A stretch of 64,000 nucleotides of DNA from Hymenobacter aquaticus. GTDB taxonomy: Bacteria; Bacteroidota; Bacteroidia; Cytophagales; Hymenobacteraceae. Below, piece by piece: positions 43,648 through 52,194 of this stretch. Location of the stretch: contig NZ_SRLC01000003.1 of the NCBI RefSeq assembly GCF_004765605.1, positions 186,001-250,000 on the forward strand, in the 5' to 3' direction. Under the pieces are notes generated by a model, which did not search any database, was not told the DNA's origin, and saw nothing but the letters and a program-made list of their open reading frames with translations. The position numbers and the translations under genes are program-made. Within the stretch, counting starts at the first letter, position 1. Every line of letters starts with the position of its first letter.

Positions 43648-44832
43648 CTAGTAAGTAAATACTATCAACTTGAGCAGAACGATCAAAGGAATCACTTCTG
43701 TGGCGCAAAGGTACGAAAACAAATGCAGATTTAGTAGGGAGGCCCGCCGATGCAGCGTGCGGGCAATCCGGATGACCGTACCAATCAACATCAAGGAAAC
43801 CACTCCATTGGATACCCACAAGACAGTTTCGGGCAGCGTCTGGTTCAACCCCAGGTACAGGAGCATGACGCCCGGCAAGAAAAGGCCCATGAACAGGATG
43901 GTGCGCATAAACTCGCGGTACTGGACCATTACCAGCTGCGTGACGTCGAAAATATAGCCCATTACCTCCAAAAAAAGGTATTTACCCAGCACAAAGGCCA
44001 CAATCAGGGCGGCGTAGAGCAGGACCCGCACAATGATGGCCGACTCGGGGACGTCGAACAGCCGGCGCAGGATAATGATGCTCTGAATATTGGTATGGAT
44101 AGCGACCAGCAGCAGCGCAAAGGAAAGGGAGAAAACGGCAACCAGCAGCAGATTAAGCCACGTAACGGTGGGCTTCGTCAGGAAATCCTGGTCGTTGGAC
44201 GTCTTGCTCCAAAGCCCCTCGAAATGATAGATACGGGCAAAGCCGGACTGGTAAGCCGAGCGAATACTACCGTAGAACAAACCAATCAGCAGCAGGAAGC
44301 ACAAGAACACATTTTGCCCCTGGTGCCCCCTAGGTAACGGCATAGCGGCGGCCGCCGAGACCGGGCTTTCGTTGGTCTTGACGACTGGTACGGCATTGGT
44401 AAAAGAGGTCAGGTTTGGGGCTGTTTCGGGATGCCAGACGCAGAGCAGATGGGGCCCGGCAGCTGCGCCGTCGGGCAGCAACGTAGCCAGATCGAGGGTA
44501 TAGGAAGCAGTGGTAGCCGCCGTAAAAACCAGCCGGTTGTCCAGAAACAGACTTAAGCCCTTGGGGGCAGCAAACTTGATGGTAAACGGCCGACTGGGGC
44601 GAATGGCAACCCATTGGTAATAGGCCAGCGCCGGCGCGTGATAGTCGGGCAGATAAAGCACCAGCCGGTTACGCCCGGCATCGTGGATCAGCCAGTCGGT
44701 AGATAACCCGCGCTTGGTCGTGGGGGGTAACGGGCGGTACTCGGCCGCGAAGGTACCGGGCACCTGCAACAGCCACAGAAAGCCCAGCAGCCACCCTAGA
44801 CGCCGATAGATGCTTCGTTTGACCTGACCCAC
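43648..44832 (-). CDS. DUF4271 domain membrane protein
   Basis: 394 aa. A signal-like N-terminal helix (about 12-28), a beta-rich extracytoplasmic region (30-165), then seven or so membrane helices: FLCFLLLIGLFYGSIRSAYQ, NLLLVAVFSLSFALLLVA, ALIVAFVLGKYLFLEVMGYIF, TILFMGLFLPGVMLLYLG and more. This is the DUF4271 arrangement. Function unknown; the conserved pairing with hemD is suggestive only. 74 bases before hemD, likely one transcript. Confidence 0.8.
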   Translation of the reverse strand: MGQVKRSIYRRLGWLLGFLWLLQVPGTFAAEYRPLPPTTKRGLSTDWLIHDAGRNRLVLYLPDYHAPALAYYQWVAIRPSRPFTIKFAAPKGLSLFLDNRLVFTAATTASYTLDLATLLPDGAAAGPHLLCVWHPETAPNLTSFTNAVPVVKTNESPVSAAAAMPLPRGHQGQNVFLCFLLLIGLFYGSIRSAYQSGFARIYHFEGLWSKTSNDQDFLTKPTVTWLNLLLVAVFSLSFALLLVAIHTNIQSIIILRRLFDVPESAIIVRVLLYAALIVAFVLGKYLFLEVMGYIFDVTQLVMVQYREFMRTILFMGLFLPGVMLLYLGLNQTLPETVLWVSNGVVSLMLIGTVIRIARTLHRRASLLNLHLFSYLCATEVIPLIVLLKLIVFTY

Positions 44833-44845
44833 GGGAGTGATACCC

Positions 44846-45913
44846 TTACGAGGCGACGCGCTGCTGAGCGCTACGGCTCTGATACACGCCCAGGAAAACG
44901 CTGATCAGGACGGAAAAGGCGACCAATGCGCCAAGGAGCAGCGTATTGCCGAGGGCGGAGAAGTTGATGACGAAAAGGATAACCACCAGATTCAGCAGCC
45001 CCAGCAGCATCACGGTGCTGATCTGCTGGAAGCCCATAGCCAGAATGCGGTGGTGCACGTGATTTTTATCGGGCGAAAAGGGCGAGCGGCCGGCCATCAT
45101 GCGCACGATGAACACGCGTAGCGTGTCGAAGAGGGGCACGAACAAGATGCCAACGGCTACGGCCGGGGAAGAAGCTCCAAACGGGTCACCGACCCGCAGG
45201 CCCATCTCAATAAACTGGATGGTCAGGATGGACACGATAAAGCCGCAGACCAAGGAGCCGGTGTCGCCCATGAAGATGCTGGCCCGGTGGAAGTTGTAGC
45301 GCAGGAAACCGAGCATGCCCCCAATCAGGCAGACCGATACGAAGACGTAGTTGCCGTAGCCGGTGCCACCGTAGCGGGCAAAGTAATAGCCGTAGGTGCT
45401 GGTGATAATCAGGACGATGGTGCCCGCCAGGCCATCCAGACCGTCAATCAGGTTGATGGCGTTGGTGATGCCCACGATGGCCAGGAAGGTGAAAGCGTAG
45501 CTGATGCCGATGGGCAGCTCGTGAATGCCCAAGATGCCCTGGAAGCTCGTGACGCGGATGTCGGCCATAATCATGACGACTCCGGTGGCCAGCAGTTGGC
45601 CCACAAATTTTTTGGAAACTGAAATGCTGACCAGGTCGTCTTTCAGCCCCACGAAGAACAACACGATGCAGCCAGCCAGCAGCTGCTGGATGCCGTTGCT
45701 GAGGTCGGCAAAGATGGTAAGCGCCGACATGAAGCCCGCAAAAACGGCAACGCCTCCGAGTCGGGGCGTGAGCGACTCATGCACGGTACGCACGTTGGGC
45801 GTATCCAGCATGTTTTTCAGGTGGGCAATATAGATAATAGACGGCACGGCAAAGAGCGCCACCAAAAATGCCCAGAGAAAGGACAATCCCAACTGAATTC
45901 CGAGTGCATTCAT
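44846..45913 (-). CDS. Undecaprenyl-phosphate sugar-1-phosphate transferase (WecA/TagO type)
   Basis: 355 aa from ATG 45913; a TTG 15 bases upstream is less likely. Polytopic enzyme that transfers a HexNAc-1-phosphate to undecaprenyl phosphate to start surface polysaccharide synthesis. Catalytic features: LKDDLVSISVSKKF (Asp pair), NAINLIDGLDGLAG, FMGDTGSL and the HVHHRIL motif of the WecA branch, which separates it from MraY. Eleven helices are expected. 13 bases before the DUF4271 gene, so probably the first gene of a three-gene unit with hemD. Confidence 0.9.
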   Translation of the reverse strand: MNALGIQLGLSFLWAFLVALFAVPSIIYIAHLKNMLDTPNVRTVHESLTPRLGGVAVFAGFMSALTIFADLSNGIQQLLAGCIVLFFVGLKDDLVSISVSKKFVGQLLATGVVMIMADIRVTSFQGILGIHELPIGISYAFTFLAIVGITNAINLIDGLDGLAGTIVLIITSTYGYYFARYGGTGYGNYVFVSVCLIGGMLGFLRYNFHRASIFMGDTGSLVCGFIVSILTIQFIEMGLRVGDPFGASSPAVAVGILFVPLFDTLRVFIVRMMAGRSPFSPDKNHVHHRILAMGFQQISTVMLLGLLNLVVILFVINFSALGNTLLLGALVAFSVLISVFLGVYQSRSAQQRVAS

Positions 45914-45925
45914 CACGTATCGGCT

Positions 45926-45933
45926 CAAAATTA
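45926..45933 (-). promoter_or_regulatory. Possible -7 element for the WecA-type gene
   Basis: TAATTTTG on the minus strand fits TAnnTTTG and lies 13 bases before the ATG, implying a very short leader. No TTG at -33. Confidence 0.3.
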
Positions 45934-45984
45934 AGCAAATAGCTCGGAAGTAGTATGCCGCCGAGCTGGTTTGCGACTAAGTGA

Positions 45985-46401
45985 TTAGCTATGTAACACG
46001 CCTTGGCGGTCTAGCAGGGCAATGTGAATCAGGTTGGCATCGACAATCGAATCGGGGACGAAGATGAACTTCTTGTCGAAGATCTGCGTGCCGCGGTAGT
46101 AGCTGACCCAGTACTGATTGTTGAGGTGGAACAGGGCGGGGTCGATGGGCTCGATGGGCACGGCCGACTGGGGCGCCACTTCGAGCAGCACGTGCCGCAG
46201 GGTGGAAGTCCGGACACTTTCCCCGTCTTCCTGGATGCCGTAGCCGTTCGAGCTGACGATGACGTTGCTGAGCGGGTAGTCGTTGTGGTTGAGCAGATAC
46301 ACCTGCCACCCGGTGGCACTGTCGTCGGTGGCCGCCGCAGCATCGGGTACAATGGCAATGGAAACACCCTCCACCGGGTCGAAAGTAATGTCTTCTTTCA
46401 T
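45985..46401 (-). CDS. Conserved hypothetical protein next to lipB
   Basis: 138 aa, no signal peptide or membrane helix. A beta-rich domain: GVSIAIVPDAA, WQVYLLNHNDYPLSNVIVSSNGYG, LRHVLLEVAPQSAVPIEPIDPALFHLNNQYWVSYYRG and KKFIFVPDSI. The look is of a small Ig-like or chaperone-like cytoplasmic protein. I believe similar proteins occur in other Bacteroidota but know no function. It starts two bases after the lipB stop, so the two are coupled. Confidence 0.7.
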   Translation of the reverse strand: MKEDITFDPVEGVSIAIVPDAAAATDDSATGWQVYLLNHNDYPLSNVIVSSNGYGIQEDGESVRTSTLRHVLLEVAPQSAVPIEPIDPALFHLNNQYWVSYYRGTQIFDKKFIFVPDSIVDANLIHIALLDRQGVLHS

Positions 46402-46403
46402 AG

Positions 46404-47183
46404 TTACGCGGTAATAAAGTCGGCCTCAAACAACGCTGCCAGGTGGCCCAGCAGGTACTGCTCGACTTCGGCCAGCGGCACCGCCCGGCCGAGCTCCTGT
46501 TGCAGGGAAGTCACGGCTTTGTCGGTGATGCCACAGGGCACGATATGGCCGAAATACGAAAGGTCGGCGTTGATGTTGAAGGCAAAGCCGTGCATCGTCA
46601 CCCAGCGGCTGCATTTGACGCCCAGCGCGCAGATTTTGCGCGGGTTAGCGGCTCCTTCCTCGAAGTCGAGCCAGACGCCGGTGAGCCCGGCAATGCGGCC
46701 GGCAGCCAAGCCGTAATCGGCCAGGGTGTGGATAACGGCTTCTTCCAGCAGCCGCAGGTAGCGGTGAATGTCGGTGAAAAAGTTGTCGAGGTCCAGAATG
46801 GGGTAGCCCACCAGCTGGCCGGGGCCGTGGTAGGTGATGTCGCCGCCCCGGTTGATGCGGTGAAAGGTGGCTCCGTGCCGGGCCAGGCCTTCCTCATCGA
46901 GCAGCAGGTGCTCGGGCTTACCGCTTTTCCCCAGGGTGTAGACGTGCGGGTGCTGGCAGAGCAAGAGGTAGTTGGGCGTCGGCTCGGGGGCACGGCCTTC
47001 CTCGGCAGCCGGCCGGTTGCGGACTTTAATGGCCAGCGTAGCCGCCAGCAGCTCTTCCTGGTAAGCCCAGGTTTCCTCGTAGGCCGCCAACCCCAGGTTC
47101 TTGACCACAACCACCCGGTTGGGAGCAGCCACGGGAGCGGCACTGGCGGAAGGCGGCAAAGGCAGGGAGCTGGAAGACGACAT
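46404..47183 (-). CDS. lipB: Lipoyl(octanoyl) transferase
   Basis: 259 aa. Moves octanoate from acyl carrier protein to lipoyl domains. Signatures: LCQHPHVYTLGKSG, RGGDITYHGPGQLVGYPILDL, the lysine of K183ICALGVK and the catalytic C217 in VPCGITDKAVTSL. The first 20 residues are a Ser/Pro/Ala-rich tail not present in all homologues. A TTG-N19-TACCTTTG promoter is 190 bases upstream. First gene of a two-gene unit with the hypothetical at 45985. Confidence 0.95.
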   Translation of the reverse strand: MSSSSSLPLPPSASAAPVAAPNRVVVVKNLGLAAYEETWAYQEELLAATLAIKVRNRPAAEEGRAPEPTPNYLLLCQHPHVYTLGKSGKPEHLLLDEEGLARHGATFHRINRGGDITYHGPGQLVGYPILDLDNFFTDIHRYLRLLEEAVIHTLADYGLAAGRIAGLTGVWLDFEEGAANPRKICALGVKCSRWVTMHGFAFNINADLSYFGHIVPCGITDKAVTSLQQELGRAVPLAEVEQYLLGHLAALFEADFITA

Positions 47184-47368
47184 AGCAAACGAGAGTAAAA
47201 GACCAGGCTCAATAACACCGCCCGCAGTAGCTATCCGGGCGGGCCAGCACGTTGCAGGCCATTGCCCGCGGCTACCCGAGTAGATAAACCCCGGCAGAGC
47301 ACTGAAGTTGCGGACGAATGCTTACGGCTGCCCGCTTCGGGAGAAGTGAAATTACCACAGAAAGCCCG

Positions 47369-47398
47369 CAAAGGTACTAGATTTAGTCCCAACCCCAA
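47369..47398 (-). promoter_or_regulatory. Promoter for lipB, overlapping the yraN upstream region
   Basis: Minus strand: TTG (47396-47398), 19 bases, TACCTTTG (47369-47376). Both boxes and spacing fit the consensus. The leader to lipB would be about 180 bases. A weaker plus-strand TAGATTTA lies in the same spot, in front of yraN. Confidence 0.5.
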
Positions 47399-47423
47399 CC
47401 TGCTGACCTCTCCCCCACTGCCT

Positions 47424-47783
47424 ATGGCCTCCGCCGCCCACGACCTCGGACACGCTGGTGAACAAGCTGCTGCCGCTTTTCTGACCGGCCTGGGCTACAC
47501 CATCGTGGCGCGGGGCTACCGCTACCGCCGGGCCGAGGTCGACCTGATTGCGCAGCGGGGCCTGGAGCTGCTGGTGTTCGTGGAAGTGAAAACGCGCTCC
47601 TCCGCCCAGTTTGGGTTTCCCGAGGAGTTCGTGACGGAACGCAAGCGGCAGCTGTTCCGGCTGGCGGCCGAAAACTACCAGCTCGAAACCGACTGGCCCG
47701 GCGACATTCGGTTCGACATTCTGGCGCTAAGCCCCACCAGTACCGGCTTCCGCATCGAACATTTCGAGGATGCCTTTTACTAG
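47424..47783 (+). CDS. yraN: YraN family (UPF0102) endonuclease-like protein
   Basis: 119 aa from ATG 47424 (MASAAHDLGHAGEQAAAAFL). The PD-(D/E)XK-type core is visible: GYTIVARGYRYRRAEVDLIAQRG then LLVFVEVKTRSSAQFG. Members are thought to act on branched DNA, but the role is not settled. The frame extends 54 codons upstream without domain content. Divergent from lipB; ends at a shared terminator. Confidence 0.9.
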   Translation: MASAAHDLGHAGEQAAAAFLTGLGYTIVARGYRYRRAEVDLIAQRGLELLVFVEVKTRSSAQFGFPEEFVTERKRQLFRLAAENYQLETDWPGDIRFDILALSPTSTGFRIEHFEDAFY

Positions 47784-47789
47784 ACCCCA

Positions 47790-47825
47790 GCAAAAAGCCC
47801 AACCAATTCCGGCCGGGCTTTTTGC
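47790..47825. terminator. Bidirectional terminator between yraN and a lipoprotein gene
   Basis: 11-bp exact stem GCAAAAAGCCC (47790-47800) with its complement (47815-47825), giving T5 on both strands. Confidence 0.85.
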
Positions 47826-47851
47826 GTTACTCCTATATATATAGGTATATC

Positions 47852-48817
47852 TCAGTTCTTTTTCGCGCCGGGCCGGTCGGTCACGGCGTCGCGCTTGTCG
47901 AGGCCTTTCTCCTTGTCGTACACCAGCACGGCATTGCGGTTGTATTCTTTGACCAGCTCGGGCTCGGCAATTTCCGGGTCGTAGCCCGACTCGCCGTACA
48001 GGTATTCGTAGTGGCGGCGGTTGCGGAAGCCCCAGTACTTGGTCCAGGTGCCGACTTTCTTGCCGTTCTCGAATTGCCCGTCCCAGTCGCGCTGCCCGTT
48101 TTCGAGGTAGCGCACGTAGTCGCCCTCGATTTTGCCGGCCACGTAGGGAATTACCTCCTTGATTTTTTTCCGCTCGGCATCATAGTAGCTCACGGCCGCG
48201 TCGCGGGGGAAGCCCATTTCGTAGTGGGTCTTGTTGAGCAGCACGTTGTCCTTGTTGTACTTCTCCCAGCGCAGGTGGCGCGTACCTAGGGCGAAATAGC
48301 CGGTTTCCACTACTTTACCGCCCTGCATCTTCTTGTAGGGGCCGTGCAGCACCTTGTCGGTTGCCGGGTTCAGTTCGGTCGTGGCCTTGAAGATCTTGCG
48401 CTTCTTGGGATTGAAGTAGTACAGGGCCGGGGCGTACTCGCTGGGCTGCCGGAAGGCTTTGAGGTAGTAGAACACCTCGATTACCTGGTTGCGCCCCTTG
48501 GGCCCCGATTTGGTGAAGCTCTTTTTGATTTTCTCGCCCAGGAAGACATTCTTCTTTTTCTTGGGCTTGCGCTGGTCGGCCTTCTCCTTTTCCTTGGCGG
48601 CCCGCTCCTGCTCTTTGGTCATGGCCAGCCGCTTGGTTTCCAACGACGGGGCCTTGGTCGTGTCGCGGCTGTTGGTCAGCGAATCGGTGAGCAACACGGC
48701 CAAGCCCGGCTGCTCGGGCTTGCTGTTAAAGGATATCGTCTTTTTGCTGCAAGCCGCTACCAGCAGGAGCAGCACAACCAAAAGAGGCCAGAAGGAAAAG
48801 CGGAGTGGGCGCATCAA
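47852..48817 (-). CDS. Lipoprotein with MORN-like repeats
   Basis: 321 aa. Lipoprotein signal with C23 (LVAAC-SKK). A charged Lys/Glu-rich linker (about 60-95, KEQERAAKEKEKADQRKPKKKK) leads to a domain with repeated short strand pairs of the YwqK/MORN type: HGPYKKMQGGKVVETGYF, EGDYVRYLENGQRDWDGQFENGKKVGTW. Such proteins are outer-membrane anchored and of unknown role. Convergent with yraN. Confidence 0.8.
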   Translation of the reverse strand: MMRPLRFSFWPLLVVLLLLVAACSKKTISFNSKPEQPGLAVLLTDSLTNSRDTTKAPSLETKRLAMTKEQERAAKEKEKADQRKPKKKKNVFLGEKIKKSFTKSGPKGRNQVIEVFYYLKAFRQPSEYAPALYYFNPKKRKIFKATTELNPATDKVLHGPYKKMQGGKVVETGYFALGTRHLRWEKYNKDNVLLNKTHYEMGFPRDAAVSYYDAERKKIKEVIPYVAGKIEGDYVRYLENGQRDWDGQFENGKKVGTWTKYWGFRNRRHYEYLYGESGYDPEIAEPELVKEYNRNAVLVYDKEKGLDKRDAVTDRPGAKKN

Positions 48818-48890
48818 CGAAGCGGACAGAATTCGTAGGGTCGAACGTAAATATAAAGGGATTTAGTGCCGGGCGGTGAGATGGTGAAGT

Positions 48891-49032
48891 AGTGAAATGG
48901 TGAGTTTATCGTTCTGGCAGCCCGCAAAACACAAAACGGCTCCGGCAGCAAATGCCACCGGAGCCGTTTATGCACTCCTATTGACGTGCATGAGCAGTGG
49001 TGAAGTCAGAACAAAAAACTCACCATTTCACT
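48891..49032. repeat. Inverted repeat AGTGAAATGGTGAGTTT flanking the htpG terminator
   Basis: Arms 48891-48907 and 49016-49032 are exact 17-base complements, next to further phrases GGTGAGATGGTGAAGT on one side and CACTCATTCACTCATTCAC on the other. The htpG terminator hairpin lies in the middle, so the two hairpins are nested. Confidence 0.8.
48934..48969 (-). terminator. Terminator of htpG
   Basis: Exact 12-bp stem AAACGGCTCCGG/CCGGAGCCGTTT with an inner GCA/TGC pairing. On the minus strand the T-rich TTTTGTGTTTT follows. It is 81 bases after the htpG stop. Confidence 0.75.
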
Positions 49033-49049
49033 CATTCACTCATTCACTG

Positions 49050-50879
49050 CTAAGCCGTCAGCAGGTCGGCGCTGCGCTTCACGAAGGCCGTCAGGGCCTC
49101 GCCCTTCAGCAGGCCCTGGGCCAGCAGCGCCAGGTCGAAGGCCTGGCGGGCCAGCTTCTGGCTGGCTTCGTCGTCGGCGCTGAGTACACGCTGGGCCACG
49201 GGGTGGTTGGCATTCACGCTCACGGTGTAGCTGTCGGGCAACGAGCCGAACATCTGCATGCCTCCGCCCCCACCGGCGCGCTGCATGTCCTTCATGCGGC
49301 GCATAAACTCGGGCACGGTGATGATAACCGGCGCATCCTGGGGCGACAGGGCCTCGATCTGCACGTGCATCTGTGGGTTGCTGATGGCCGTGGTGAAGAG
49401 CTCCTGCAACTTGGTCTTGTCGTCGTCGCTGAGTACGCTCTCGGTAGCCTCGTCCTTCTCAATGAGCTTGCCGATGGTGTCGGCGTCCACGCGCTTGAAG
49501 GTGACTTTCTCCAGTTTCTGCTCGAGCTGCCCGATGAAGTGGGAGTCGAGTACGGTGTCCAGCTTGAGCACGTCGTAGCCCCGGTCCTGGGCGGCCTGCA
49601 CGAAGCCGTGCTGCGCCTCAGCGTCGGTGGTGTAGAGCACCACGGTTTGCTCATTCTTGTCTTTCTGGTTGGCCTGCACGAACTCCTGATACTCGCTCAG
49701 GGTAAAGAACTTACCAGCCGTATTTTGCAGCAGCACGAAGTCTTTGGCTTTCTCGTAGAACTTCTCGTCGGAGAGCATGCCGTACTTCACGAACAGCCCG
49801 ATGTCGGACCATTTTTCCTCGAAACCGGCCCGGTCCTTACGGTACAGCTCAGCCAGCTTGTCCGCTACCTTCTTGGTAATGTATGTGTTGATTTTCTTCA
49901 CCGCGGCATCAGCCTGCAGGAAGCTGCGCGACACGTTCAGGGGAATATCGGGCGAGTCAATCACGCCGTGGAGCAGCATCAGGAACTCGGGCACCACGTC
50001 CTTCACCTCGTCGGTGATGAACACCTGGCGCGAGTAAAGCTGGATTTTGTTGCGCGAGAACTGCAGCTCGTCCTTCACCTTGGGGAAGTACAGAATCCCG
50101 GTCAGGTTGAACGGATAGTCCACGTTGAGGTGAATCCAGAACAGCGGGGGCTCGGAGAAGGGGTACAGCTCCTGGTAGAACTTGGTGTAGTCCTCGTCGG
50201 TTAGCTCGGAAGGCTGCTTGGCCCAGATCGGCTGGGTCTGGTTGATAACCTCGCCCTCAAACTCGATTTCGATGGGCAGGAACTTGCAGTACTTGGTCAG
50301 GATGGTGCGCAGGCGGGCCGGCTCCAGAAACTCGTCCGAGTCGGCGGCTACGTGCAGCACCACGTCGGTGCCCCGGTCGGCCTTATCGGTGGTTTCGAGC
50401 GTGAATTCGGTGCTGCCGTCGCACACCCAGTGGGCGCCTTCGGTGTCGTCCTTGTAGCTCTTGGAGAAGATTTCCACGTTGTCGGCCACCATGAAGGCCG
50501 AGTAGAAGCCCAGGCCAAACTGCCCGATAATCTGGTCTTTAGCCGCGGCGTCCTTCTCCTTATACTTCTCCACAAACTCAGTGGCGCCGGAGAAGGCAAT
50601 CTGGTTGATGTACTTCTTGATTTCCTCGGCCGTCATGCCCAGGCCGCGGTCCGAAATGGTGATGGTACGGGCTTCCTTGTCCACGCTTACCTTCACTTTC
50701 AGCTCGCCCAGTTCCCCCTTGAACTCGCCCAGCTGCCCCAGGCTTTTCAGCTTCTGGGTGGCGTCTACGGCGTTGGAAACCAGCTCCCGCAGGAAGATTT
50801 CGTGGTCGGAGTAGAGAAACTTCTTGATGATGGGGAAGATATTCTCGGTATGAATCGAGATGCTACCTTTCTCTTGCAT
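49050..50879 (-). CDS. htpG: Molecular chaperone HtpG (Hsp90)
   Basis: 609 aa from ATG 50879 (MQEKGSISIHTENIFPI). ATP-dependent chaperone. The GHKL ATPase domain shows FLRELVSNAVDATQKL, DRGLGMTAEEI, GQFGLGFYSAFMVAD and GTDVVLH; the middle domain has FWIHLNVDYPFNLTGILYFPK and RQVFITDEVKDVVPEFL; the dimerisation domain ends with a Gly-rich GGGGGMQMFG segment. The length is typical of Bacteroidota HtpG. The frame runs 36 codons further upstream without conservation. A perfect palindrome lies upstream. Confidence 0.95.
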   Translation of the reverse strand: MQEKGSISIHTENIFPIIKKFLYSDHEIFLRELVSNAVDATQKLKSLGQLGEFKGELGELKVKVSVDKEARTITISDRGLGMTAEEIKKYINQIAFSGATEFVEKYKEKDAAAKDQIIGQFGLGFYSAFMVADNVEIFSKSYKDDTEGAHWVCDGSTEFTLETTDKADRGTDVVLHVAADSDEFLEPARLRTILTKYCKFLPIEIEFEGEVINQTQPIWAKQPSELTDEDYTKFYQELYPFSEPPLFWIHLNVDYPFNLTGILYFPKVKDELQFSRNKIQLYSRQVFITDEVKDVVPEFLMLLHGVIDSPDIPLNVSRSFLQADAAVKKINTYITKKVADKLAELYRKDRAGFEEKWSDIGLFVKYGMLSDEKFYEKAKDFVLLQNTAGKFFTLSEYQEFVQANQKDKNEQTVVLYTTDAEAQHGFVQAAQDRGYDVLKLDTVLDSHFIGQLEQKLEKVTFKRVDADTIGKLIEKDEATESVLSDDDKTKLQELFTTAISNPQMHVQIEALSPQDAPVIITVPEFMRRMKDMQRAGGGGGMQMFGSLPDSYTVSVNANHPVAQRVLSADDEASQKLARQAFDLALLAQGLLKGEALTAFVKRSADLLTA

Positions 50880-50987
50880 AGCGCGTTGGCAAAAGGGTTT
50901 GAAATAAGAATCCGGACGAAACGCCAGCCTGTACGGCCGGCTCATCGTACCCGCTGCTGCTTCAAAACCTGTTCCACGACTGCTCAA

Positions 50988-51002
50988 CTGTCAGTTTGAC
51001 AG
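50988..51002. promoter_or_regulatory. Palindrome CTGTCA-GTT-TGACAG upstream of htpG
   Basis: A perfect 6-bp inverted repeat with a 3-base centre, 108 bases before the htpG ATG. On the minus strand a GGTTTTG sequence follows 18 bases later (50963-50969), about the distance between promoter boxes. It may be a stress operator or activator site. Confidence 0.4.
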
Positions 51003-51116
51003 CCCTATCCCCCATTCCTGCCTAATCTGACCCTTGCTGCCGCACAACATTATCCTCGCCCCGGCTCTTATCCGGCGCTTCGCCGCAGACCCAACCCTCA
51101 GCCTACCAACTACGTT

Positions 51117-51629
51117 TTAGAACGTATACGGGAAGCGCTCAGCTTCTTGCAAGCTACCCGACGGAAGCCCGCGTTTATACTTTTCTATCTCAGCCTGATG
51201 CTGATACGCCCACTCCGCTTCCAGCTCCTCACCCCGGCCAGAAGAATTGGTCAGCCAGTCCAGGGCAGAAGTTGAATCCGAGAAGAATTGAATTTCTCCA
51301 CACTCATACCGTTGCCCATCAGACAGTACCGTTTCAACCACCAGCTGGTTGTGCATACTGGCCGGCAGAATAATGGCAATGTCCGTGACCTTCAATTCGG
51401 CGAACCGGGGCAGCCACTCTTCACTAAGCCAAGCCTGTTCGTCGATGCCCACCATCGGCATATCCGACGTATCCACCAACCAACGCCTAATATCCTGTTT
51501 TTCTGATAATTCTATCAGAAAAAAGAATGCCGACCGAAACTGACTCGGGTGCATGGCTCCCTTCCACTGCCAGCGCAGCAGACGCAGCCCCTTATCGTGG
51601 TGCAAAAACAAAGAATTTGATGCAATCAT
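51117..51629 (-). CDS. Uncharacterised cytoplasmic protein (STAS-like?)
   Basis: 170 aa from ATG 51629 (MIASNSLFLHHDKGLRLLRWQWKG); a TTG at 51671 is the alternative. No signal peptide or membrane helix. The alternation FLHHDKGLRLLRWQW, FRSAFFFLIELSEKQDIRRWLVDTSDMPMVG, KVTDIAIILPASMHNQLVVETV and SALDWLTN resembles the SpoIIAA/STAS fold seen in many short Bacteroidota proteins. Function unknown. It is separated from htpG by 237 bases and from the next gene by an AT-rich stretch. Confidence 0.6.
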   Translation of the reverse strand: MIASNSLFLHHDKGLRLLRWQWKGAMHPSQFRSAFFFLIELSEKQDIRRWLVDTSDMPMVGIDEQAWLSEEWLPRFAELKVTDIAIILPASMHNQLVVETVLSDGQRYECGEIQFFSDSTSALDWLTNSSGRGEELEAEWAYQHQAEIEKYKRGLPSGSLQEAERFPYTF

Positions 51630-52137
51630 GTGTTCGTAAGCCCTAGAGCGTAATGAGAGCCTACCGAACAAAGGTACTTCCTACAAAAGCTATTTTTATA
51701 ACTTTTCGACTACAACCTCCTATTGCCCGCTTAAGACTGACTAGGTAACGCCCAAGCAGTCAAAGCCGTTCATTGCCGAGAGCTACAGACTTTCGCAAGC
51801 TATTTTAAATACTAAGCGAATTGAATAATAGAATGAATAAGATCAATGTACGAGCGTTCAAAAATCAACTATAGCCCTGTTTAAATTTGAATTATACCAC
51901 GAAACATCAGTACCTTATATTATACAAACAATGCTTCTGATGCATGTAGCTTAACCTTCTTACCGGAGGGTCGTAGTAGCTTAACCAAACGTAAAACAAA
52001 GGCAGTAGGCAGCTTTTTCATGGGGCTTTTGTTGGCGGTAATTCGACTGCCACAAAGGTCAATACTGATTATTGACTGCATGTTATCAGCCGGTTACGTA
52101 TTTACTACGGCGGCTCGTCAGTTTGACTCCTCGCGGT
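51630..52137. other. AT-rich gene-free region
   Basis: About 500 bases clearly lower in GC than the surroundings, with no convincing reading frame. It holds a direct repeat, GTAGCTTAACC, at 51946-51956 and 51976-51986 (30-base step). It may be a regulatory region for the downstream metal locus or the remains of foreign DNA. Confidence 0.5.
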
Positions 52138-52167
52138 TTTGCCGACTCATAATTTGTTTTACCTTTG
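52138..52167 (+). promoter_or_regulatory. Promoter for the metal-uptake locus
   Basis: TTTG (52138-52141), 18 bases, TACCTTTG (52160-52167). The -7 box is exact and the spacing is one base short of the usual. A start near 52174 leaves about 20 bases before the ATG at 52195. Confidence 0.6.
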
Positions 52168-52194
52168 AGCCGGTCTTCTGAAACATTGTTGCAA

